Program-made: the position numbers and the translations under genes | NCBI GenBank assembly: GCA_045837725.1 | Contig: JBEWZL010000143.1 | Span: forward strand, 1-52,946 | Reading direction: 5' to 3' | DNA: 52,946 nt | From: Vermamoeba vermiformis | Lineage: Eukaryota > Tubulinea > Echinamoebida | Part shown: one piece after another, positions 44,392 to 52,946 of the stretch | How positions within the stretch are numbered: the stretch's first letter is position 1 | How the letters are laid out: every line of letters starts with the position of its first letter | The notes under the pieces: model-generated | Seen by the model: only the letters and a program-made list of their open reading frames with translations | The model's database searches: none | Told to the model about the DNA's origin: nothing

Positions 44392-47300
44392 ATGGACAAT
44401 GATTTGCCGCCCGATCGGGCGCGAGGTTAGTTTCGTGAACACATTCTCCCTGCGCTTTTCTAACCATGATGACCTGAGCAGATAATCAGCAAAAAAAAGA
44501 CGATCATGTTACTCGAGATCACGGTACCAATAATGATTTGACCCAACTGAGTAAGTTGTTTAGTACCAGGATCTTGTGGTCGATTATTAACGTGATGTTG
44601 CAGACGACGATTGGGAGAATGAACAAGACAAGATCGCACGTTTACTCAAGTATTTGAACCAAAAGCTCATAATGGCCGATCTTCACACGCATCTCATGGG
44701 AATGGGAGATCACTCGTTCTGGATCGATCAAATCATGCGAAACTACCTATTTACAAAGAGATATCGACCGTTGGAATCATTGGAGTGGTACGGTCCTCTT
44801 TGCTATCGGAAACTTCCAAACTTGGAGATCGTGTTGAAGAACACTGAAGACGAAGGAAGCTATTCTGCTCACTACGAGAACCAAAAAGACGTGGAAATGA
44901 AGGTATGAGCAAGAGATTAATTGCGATAACAATATCAATCTAACGTCAATAACATTAGCTTCACAATGACGGTTACCATTTTACGTTGCATCCAACTTCA
45001 GATCCGTTTACATTCCATGTTGTCAGAACAGTCAGGCACAAAAAAATAACAAAACATTTCAAGCTAAGCAATTGGGGTCTTTTAACTCATGTTGCATGCA
45101 AGTGGAATGCAAAAGCACGCAACGGAATTGTGCACGTCGATGCGGTATGTTACGTTACTACTTCGCATTAACGATCAATCTAATTTGTTTTGATCTTTAG
45201 AAATCAAAGGCAAAGCAAGATTGGTTCAAAATTGGTTTACCAAAAGATGCTTGGCGAGTTAACACGATACTCAATTGGCATGACCTTAAAACTGTCCCGT
45301 TTAACGATCGACTTGTCTTTAATATCCTCCGACTTCACCCAGAAACAAGCTGGATGAATCTTCCTCTGTCCACATCGCTGTGCAAGCAGTTGATGTCAAT
45401 GGGAGAAGCTTTGAACATTTCGACATGGAAAGCAGCACTCAACTTCACCACTGATGTGGTATTTGATATTGAATCATTTCAAGAATCGATGCACATTGCA
45501 AGAGAAGTCGGAGAGGCCAACGTTCTCCACGAAATAATTGCTCGGCTAGGTTTAAATCGCAAACGCAAAGGTGAGATCACTGACAGTGATCGCTACCTCA
45601 AGAAGTACATGTTCTTCAACGTGAAGAAACAACAATTTGACTATCAATGGGGAATCACCAACACTGATCTGTGCTACCTCATGGAAGTACGCAGCGGGAC
45701 AGAACTCGAAGCGAAGGCAACACTTGCTCAGATTCGCAACTGCTTCACGATGCTCAACGTCGACGGCTCAACACCATCAAACGCTGATTTGGTTCATCGA
45801 TTCAGACGTCACTTCACCCCCGAGTTCTACCCGATGCGTTTCAAACTTCGCGATCCAATCTACGAACAACATCCATACACACTCACACTTCTGCTCAAGC
45901 ACGTGTTGCAAATCTACTCGCGATCAAGAACAACCTATGTCGAGTTCTCACTGGGGTTGAGCACCTTGATAACGCCTTGGCTCTACAAATACTTGGTTCA
46001 CAAATCAATTTGGAACGCAATTCCCAGTCCTGAAGTGAATCCCGAACGACCAATGATGAAATACAGATTCTTAATTGCATTTTCCCGCAACAGCGTGAAG
46101 CTTCCTATTGACGGAGAATTACGCACGGCTACAGACAGTGAAGAAGCATGGAACTTCTTAGTTAAATCTCCGAACATTGCGATGGCACACTCATTCAACC
46201 CCGAAGCTTATTCGGACTATGACCCATTCTTCAAACAACTGAATGCGATATTGTCCTGTCTGAAGACGACCAACACTTACCAAGATAGCGAACGCGGACT
46301 TCTGAATGCAGTTGTTGGCTTGGACTATGTTTCTGATGAACTCGGATATCCGTACTGTCCATTCATTCAAGACAAATGGCTTAATTTGGCACACGAATTC
46401 AAGTTTGGCATTCGCTTGCATTGTGGCGAAGGTGTCGTTCGAGAGACAAAAGGGCCCATTAAACGAGCAATGTACGCACACATGTACATCATGGCACTGG
46501 CAATCCGTCGCATTTGCGCTCGTGGAATCAAGTGCAGAATCGGTCACGGAGTTGCATTTCAAGACTGTATAGTTGAAGAGTTGACTGAAAAGAAGAAGAG
46601 CTACGAGCGAGTTCCTTCATCTCGCTCGTATTGCATTCCTGATGGCACACGATCCCTTACTCCATTCTTGGCTCTCATCTCAGATCTGTTGGTCGAAGTG
46701 AACATCACCAGCAACTCGTACCTTGTTCAACGTGCAGACTCGTCTTCTTTGATCAAACTGCTCGATAACTGGCTTCTATGCACCGATGACGATGGTGTGT
46801 GGGCACCTTCACCATGTGCTCATGATCACAGACTTCAAGCACTCGAATACTGTCGTGCAATATCAATGAGCTACATCGACCTTGATGACTTGAAGAAGGC
46901 AGAACATTGGCGAAAGTTCTGTTTTGATCACTCAGAACCAGAGCAAAAAGAGATTCTGAAGCTGGAAGATACCTGGACGTGCAAGTTTCATCCTATTCGT
47001 GCCTATGCCATGATCTCCATGGCATTGTGCACCCATCCCGAGGTTTGGAGTGATTCAATTCTTTCTCTTGGGTTGACCGAACTTTTGCACTCATTTGGCT
47101 TTTACGATGGATTTGCAAGCTTCGCGAAAGCGATCACTCCGTTTGCAGAACACTTGATGGATGCGACATTTTGGCACAGTGAGGATCGTAAAATTCAATA
47201 CTTCCTACAAGTACTGAATCCAGAAGCCAAGATGAAGGAGAAAACCGCAGCCCGGCGCAGTGGTGGGTCACAACAGATCCTAGCTGCATCGTGTGCAACG

Positions 47301-50300
47301 GACAAACCCAAACAGTTCAAATATGGAATATTGCGCTCATTGTTCTTGGGCTACGACGAGTGTCTTCAACTTATTTGGTATGAACGAGACGTCAAGGCAC
47401 TTTGTGAAATAGATTGTCCGGTACCACCTCTGTCGCCAAAGTACTCAAACGATTCTGAAGCCAGACGAGCAGAAGCAGAGAAGCTACTCAGGCTCGCCGA
47501 GGCTGCAGCAAAACAAATCGTTAATTGGATCACTCATGTTCGCAACTTGGCTGAAGCAGAGAACGATTTGGAGTTGATTCGATGGATGAACTCACGCTTA
47601 TCTCTTCTCGATGAACGTGGTCGTTCTGAGATGGAGTATGGCACCAAATACTGTCAGTCCAGTAAGTCGGACTTGAATGAGGGTCCGTACGACGAATCTC
47701 TCTTCGGCAAGTTGCTAGAAAACGCAAATAGTGTTTGGAAAACAGTTGTCGAGAAGTTTGAAAGGATCAAGGAATTGGAAGGACTAATTCTCTGTGAATT
47801 GAAATTTTTGCAACCAAGTATCAACGCAGACCAGCAAGACGAGCTCAATTTCTTCCACATCGTTTGTAACACACAAGACCAGGACTGGTATGTTCGCCCT
47901 CTTCAGCCCAGTTATCTCGGAGAGCCCGCGCACGTCGATGCACCAGATTTGGAAGAATTTCACACAACAATTACCAAGGACGATAGAGTTCCTCTTGTCT
48001 GGTACCAAGCTGCCTTGTCAATTGCAAAGCGATTATTTTCGCCGACATCACAAAAAGCAAAGTCTCTATCGAGTAAGGTTGCAATATCGAGCGATGAAAG
48101 AAAAAAGAAGGCCAAAGATGAATATGAGAACAATCCTCAAATCATTCGCATTGCTGGTGTTGGCTACTCAGGATCAGCCATTGCAGTTCTTGCCGGACTG
48201 ATGATTGCGACGGAATTTCATCACCAAGAGGCAGTGAAGAAAACGTCAGTCTCAAATGAAGTAGTTGTTTGGACTTACGGCGGCAAGCAGTTTGGCTCTA
48301 AATCGTTCCACAACAAAGTCCACGACTTATGTACTTACAACTTAGAAATCACTCAATGGCGAAGCTTGCAAGATGTTGAATCTCGAACTGGCGAGGTCGA
48401 CTCGTTGTTCTCACCTCCGTACTGCTACCTGAAAGACATCTTGGTTTACCCAATTGGACCACCAATGATAATACCATGGGGCCTACGACCTTCTTGGCAT
48501 TACTTCACATTGATGCTTCATCACCTTCCTCCATGCATGGAGTTCCGCAGCGAGATAAAGAAACCGAACGAAATGAACATCTTTTTCGCCGATGACAAGA
48601 AAGACTTGGTGTCTCTCGCTCAGTCTCTCTACTTCCCTGAATGCACATTAATATGCACAGACGAGGACCAACACGATGAAAATGCCAACTATGGCCCTCT
48701 AACCAAAAAGAACCCGGATATGAAGGTTGTCCCCATGGACAGAGTCAGAATATCGCCGTACGTATGGAAGTGGCATCCTCAACAGCGCAAGAGTTGGACC
48801 GACATATTCAATTGGACTCCCGTGCAAACAACAATGCGACTTGTTGGAGATTTATTGCTTGCAATACTGAGCCTTCCCAACGATATCATCATATCACTCT
48901 CTCCAACTCAATGTGATATCGTAACCTTCGCTACAATGTCTCCAAAGGACATATGGAAGTTAAATAAGGCAATGGCACGTTATGCCAGAAACTCTGGACA
49001 GAAAAGACTCCCACACTTCATGAACCTCATTAACCGGCGAGACACTTTCAACGAAGAGTACTGTTTGCTTCTCTTGGACCTCACGTACTTGCGTAGAATA
49101 TCTGATAATTACTCGCATACCAAGATCAGACGACAGCTGGAAAAAGCATTTTCAACAACTATCAAACCCTTCCGTCATCCAGAGAGCGATTTACTCACGA
49201 ACATGGAAATATTGCTTATTACTCTGCAAAACAGCAACACTTGCAATCCCTTTTTGCATTTCATCCTTGGTCAGCTGGATAATATGATAGACGAATACTT
49301 GGACATCGGCAAATTCAAATCTGATGTTACTCAACTACTCCACCTTGGCTCACCAAATAATTGCAATGCCTGGAAATTGAAAACGGAGAACAACGCTGCA
49401 ACGGTGGATTACAAAAAGAAGTTCAACAAAGCTGAAGTCGGTTCATACAAGTCGTTTGATTTAGCCCTTTCACTCTTCTTTCTGAGCGGCGAAGACAAAA
49501 CCCAAGTCTACGAGGTCATGCTACGACAAATTTGGAATATAACAGACTGGTTGACCAGACGAATTGCACAACAAGATATTGCCGAAGTTAAAGATCTGTG
49601 GGAGTACAAGATTAAGGAAGCACTACAGAGACTTAAATTTTTGCGAAACGAAAAAGAAAATATGTCAGAAGAATGCAATTACATCTACGACGTGGAACGT
49701 CAAAAGGTCATGATCCTCACTAAAAAGAAAAATGCAAATGGTACGTTAAAATGGTTTCAGTTCACCCAATTCATATTTCTAAGACCATTTCAGACGGTTG
49801 GAAATCGCTTCAAGACACTCTCAATTCATGGCGTTCAATGGCAACGAGAAAGAATCACGTTCTTTTTGGTGACGCGCTTTTCCGATACCTTCAGGCCGTT
49901 GCCCCACCAAATAACGAATTCCTATCAAGTTGTGAAGACTTAATCAATCCCTTAAGCCCCTTAAGCCGCATCAAGAACGACCCCGTTGCCCTATGGGTTA
50001 AAGGATTGTTATTTTACGAACTTGGACTGCACAAGGATCGCAGCTATTTCGTCAAGGCTGTCGATGTGTTCTCAACGTTATGGAAGACGGGCATTCAACC
50101 GAAGGACAGATTCTCTATTGCTTTGAACGCTGCATGTTGCTCGACAAGAGTCGGAGACAAAGGCCACATAGCGCAAGCAGTATCTTGGATTGGTAACTTC
50201 TTCGAAGTGCTTGAAATCGCTGACGACATCGATCGCAAGGTGGCGTTTGCTTGGCTAGAAAACGAATTGGAAAGCAAAACGGGCGACTTGAACAATGCTC

Positions 50301-50482
50301 AACTTAAGCAAATCATTGAACCATGGTTCGACGAAACAAAGTCACACTTTGGAGGCAAGCCTTCAATGCCTCAAGTTTCAGTCGTTGTCAAGCCTTCGCC
50401 CTCAATCTTCGCAAGGCGAAAATCTTGCAGTCCAAGAGCAAGAATCAGCTTGAATCAAGTTTGGCGCGAGCGATTGTTTTAA
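44392..50482 (+). CDS. Giant adenosine-deaminase-superfamily protein 2, 6 exons, 1938 aa
   Basis: Exons are 44392-44425, 44482-44550, 44604-44902, 44959-45144, 45201-49740 and 49794-50482 (5817 nt). It parallels protein 1 along its length, with HTH near 62/64, HCGE near 603, RIGHG near 645, TDD near 725 and the Ser-less elbow GVGYSG near 1182. Differences: an extra 69-nt exon near the N-terminus (DNQQKKDDHVTRDHGTNN), an insertion of about 29 residues at about 47224-47326 (KEKTAARRSGGSQQILAASC), and a two-base loss near 50400 that shifts the last about 25 codons into a new basic tail ending VWRERLF. High identity over the deaminase motifs implies that both copies are under constraint. Confidence 0.85.
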
Positions 50483-50552
50483 TTATACAGAATTGAATTA
50501 GTTTGATACGTAAATAAATTTTTGGTTTTATTTTACTCCATTCTTCCATAAG

Positions 50553-51821
50553 ATGAGCGAGCATGCAACTCTATTCGATAGAGCACTTTATCCGCTATTC
50601 AGTGTCGACGAAATGTTCGGCAGGCGAAAGACAGCTGGTGGAAGCGTGGAGGCTGCGAAGGAAAAAGTAGCAGAAATAATTCGGAATTATTTAAAAATAT
50701 TCAGCAAAATTCAAATAATGTCAACTGGTAGGTAGTACTATTTTTCTTTTGACTATACCAATTTTTTTAATTTTTTCTAACAGATCAATACTTGTTACAC
50801 GACATTTTCGCTTTACTAAAGAAGGAAGGAACGCCAAATGACTGGCACGAGGAAACGTCAATAATTTATGACGAAATTGAGATAATCCATTGCTGTACCT
50901 TCTCAAGAGCACGGGATCTGGCAAAAGTATTACGTAATGTTATCAATACAGGAGACCATTGCTTCTTATACAAATCATAGGTATCTTTTGGCAATGCCGT
51001 ATTTAGTCACACCTTGCCCAGTGAGATTTGGCACTTAATCTTCGAGTTTGTTGATTGGAAAACGTGGCTTGATCTGCATCTAGTTTCAAAATCTAGCAGG
51101 CGGATCACTCAGAATACTAAAAGTGGTCACAAATTAATAGATCACTTACGTTACAATAATCCACACGAAAAAGATGCGACATTCTGCGTATTGAAGGATT
51201 TTTCGTGGCGAAGATCTCCAGGTTAGGATCCGGTTGTTAATACCGTGTATTAAATCGACTATAATTCTAATAATTTTATATTTAAAGACCTCTTGATTTG
51301 GATGAAACAAGGCAAGGCAGATATTGAAATAGTGTTGGACAACGAAGCTAAAGATCAGCCGTTATTACCTCTTTTTGTTCCCATGATTTCCTCGAAAGAA
51401 TTACGACGAATATACAAGATGCTAAGACAAAATGTAAGCTATTACTATAGTAATACTATTTGTTACAATTTATTCGGATCCGAAATATTTACTAATTTAA
51501 ATTTCATCGGATCAGAGTTTTTATAACAGCACTGGTGTGTCGTTTCGCGGAAGCAAAGATGAATTCTACATTTATTATTTGCAGCAAGCGGATCAGTTCG
51601 CAGTTCTCAAAACACAGTCGACGCGTCAAGGAGCGATGGGCATGCCCGACACACGCGAGCACGAAGAGTTTTTTTATTACAATGGCGATTGCATGACGAT
51701 AATTGTGCCTGCCAGGAAATATCGGATTGAATACAGAGGACGAAATTTGATCAGTTGTGAGCTGGAGTCTTTGGATCAGTTACCGATATTAATATTAAAC
51801 GAACGGCCGATTGAAGACTAA
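50553..51821 (+). CDS. F-box-type protein, 5 exons, 336 aa
   Basis: Exons are 50553-50727, 50784-50926, 50981-51221, 51288-51433 and 51516-51821 (1011 nt). The short intron 50927-50980 removes an in-frame stop. An N-terminal helical part (ARDLAKVSFGNAVF) leads into HTLPSEIWHLIFEFVDWKTW, then LDLHLVSKSSRRI, which matches the F-box consensus. The C-terminal part (GVSFRGSKDEFYIYYLQQ, GDCMTIIVPARKYRIEYRG) is beta-rich and unassigned; it may be the substrate-binding part. F-box proteins recruit targets to SCF ubiquitin ligases. It starts 70 bp after ADA-like gene 2 on the same strand. Confidence 0.75.
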
Positions 51822-51947
51822 TTGATTGATAATGACCGATTGGACTGATAGTGGGACGGAGTTGCCGAAGTTAGCTATTTCTCTGCCCGTTAAGGCAATA
51901 AATGATACTATATGACGCAAAAATGGGTTCAGTCCAACAACTATTCA

Positions 51948-52462
51948 GCAAGTCATATCACTCTCGTGGATGGTTCAACGTCCTGCATCCAACGTCGCAA
52001 TGAGTCTAGGCTTGATGAAACCTCCTGTGGGCACGGCTACGGCACCATCGGTATCAATTTTCTGCCCGAGCGCGTAGAGAGTTATTTTGGTCACCGTTGA
52101 TTGGAGCAATGTTTGATACGCGTTGCTGTTGGCAGTCAGAGAGCCACTATCGCCCGTCACCATCGTTACGAATGGCAAAGGCACGGAGTTGCTTTGAGAG
52201 AGTTGTAGTGCGCTGGGACTTCACCGAGAACATCGTCGAAGCAGAAGAAATCAACCGTGTTCACAATCAGCGAGTTGTCAATCTTGCCGCCTCCACCAAA
52301 CAAAGCCTTTTTGCCGATAGTAGATGCTGCAAAATCTCCACAAGCAAAACTTAAGGTTGTAGTACTCGCCCATTGGCCTGCCTCCGCGTCAAAAATATCC
52401 ACGTCAAACGTGGTGCTATCGTAGTTGCATCCTCCACCAAACAGTGCGTATTTTCCGACAGA
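51948..52462 (-). pseudogene. Kelch-receptor pseudogene, main fragment
   Basis: Minus-strand kelch units (SVGKYALFGGGCNYD, VDIFDAEAGQWAS, KALFGGGGKIDNS, NTVDFF) closely follow the kelch receptor kinase at 26129-28367. A frame shift comes next, then another open stretch (TMVTGDSGSLTANSN, VPTGGFIKPRL) ending at a stop near 51950. No kinase, transmembrane segment or start is present. Confidence 0.7.
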
Positions 52463-52465
52463 ATT

Positions 52466-52568
52466 GGTTCACAGATGTCGTTGATATCTTCAACTACGCG
52501 ACAGGTGCCTGGTCTACGTCCCAGCTCAGCGTTCCTCGCATGCTCTTCGCTGCTTCTAATAATTATTA
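52466..52568 (+). pseudogene. Kelch-receptor pseudogene, inverted fragment
   Basis: On the plus strand this piece reads FTDVVDIFNYATGAW then STSQLSVPRMLFAASN, the kelch unit that in the intact gene comes directly before SVGKYALFGGG. Here the two adjacent units lie on opposite strands, a few bases apart. Confidence 0.7.
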
Positions 52569-52633
52569 GCCAGTCGATGGTACCGTAGGATAAATATTCG
52601 ATAGAAACGACACTGTTATAATTTTTTCTTGCT
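52569..52633 (-). repeat. 3' flank shared with receptor kinase 2
   Basis: The reverse complement of 23405-23473, with few changes. It marks the 3' UTR of the receptor 4 gene. Confidence 0.75.
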
Positions 52634-52658
52634 CATGAAAGCTGTCGTGTGACGCATT

Positions 52659-52900
52659 TTATATTTGAGTTTGTATTGATTCCAAAGACTCGATGATTGA
52701 TTCAATCTTTGGTCTCGATTGCGGTGACATCTGCCAGCATTGTTTCATGACATCAGCGAGTTGAGGATGACATGACGATGGAATGACAGGTGTCAAACCT
52801 GAGTCTCTGATCAATCGACCGATCTCAATCGGATCTGCTTCGCTGTGAGGCTCTTGTCGTGCAGTGACTTCGTACATCAGAATACCAAATGACCAAATAT
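52659..52900 (-). CDS. Receptor tyrosine kinase 4, last coding exon (partial gene)
   Basis: Read on the minus strand, the intron ends with TTTTAACAG and the exon opens in phase 1 with ATATTTGG (DIWSFG). It continues with MYEVTARQEPHSEADPIEIG and ends IESLESIQTQI and TAA at 52661-52659. The intron tail (ACGTTTTAACAG) equals that of receptor 2, which is therefore its closest relative here. The rest of the gene is beyond the right edge. Confidence 0.85.
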
Positions 52901-52946
52901 CTGTTAAAACGTACTTGTTAATAATGATGCGTCATCGGTCCCGCGT

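Noticed and set aside
1-52946. CRISPR arrays, operons with ribosome binding sites, riboswitches
   Set aside because: The window is eukaryotic with spliced genes; no regularly spaced repeats or bacterial signals were seen.

Overview
This is a window of a eukaryotic nuclear genome. Genes lie on both strands and are cut by many short introns (about 45-190 nt) with GT-AG ends and CTAAC/CTAAT-like branch sites; one intron looks GC-AG. Coding DNA is moderately GC-rich and the spacers are AT-rich. The gene content (kelch-ectodomain receptor tyrosine kinases, a kelch receptor Ser/Thr kinase, proteinase-K-like proteases, an F-box protein, a zeta-class GST, an LCAT-like enzyme) fits a free-living amoeboid or holozoan-type protist. 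I favour an amoebozoan of the protosteloid kind, but this is an inference. I see no CRISPR array, tRNA or rRNA gene.

Left part (1-14.5 kb). The last exon of a receptor tyrosine kinase is followed by two head-to-head dual-specificity phosphatase genes, one fused to an N-terminal beta-rich domain. Next come a zeta-class GST and an NAAA/acid-ceramidase-like amidase fused to a CHORD-like zinc module. A decayed kinase-exon fragment precedes a receptor tyrosine kinase with a frame break. A CBS-domain protein and a MYND-finger protein follow on the minus strand.

Middle (15-34 kb). Three proteinase-K-like genes share intron positions, and a second, intact receptor tyrosine kinase sits between the second and third. 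A kelch-receptor Ser/Thr kinase comes next, then an integrase-bearing element of the gypsy-integrase kind. The last gene here is an LCAT/PLA2-like membrane enzyme that lacks a visible N-terminal exon.

Right part (34.6-53 kb). Two giant paralogues (about 1,874 and 1,938 aa) carry a complete adenosine-deaminase metal/catalytic motif set with a very large insertion inside the fold, then a class-3-lipase-like region whose nucleophile elbow has lost its serine. Both share an upstream element of about 50 bp, which recurs inverted upstream of an unrecognised single-exon gene between them. A 518-bp hAT-like non-autonomous transposon with a perfect 8-bp target-site duplication lies between the paralogues. 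The window closes with an F-box gene, a scrambled kelch pseudogene containing a local inversion, and the last exon of a further receptor tyrosine kinase on the minus strand.

Taken together, the window looks like a paralogue-rich region coding for cell-surface sensing (kelch receptors), secreted or anchored proteolysis and lipid hydrolysis. The giant ADA-like proteins are the most unusual content. Exon boundaries were assigned by hand from splice signals, frame continuity and paralogue comparison; each complete gene model given is divisible by three.
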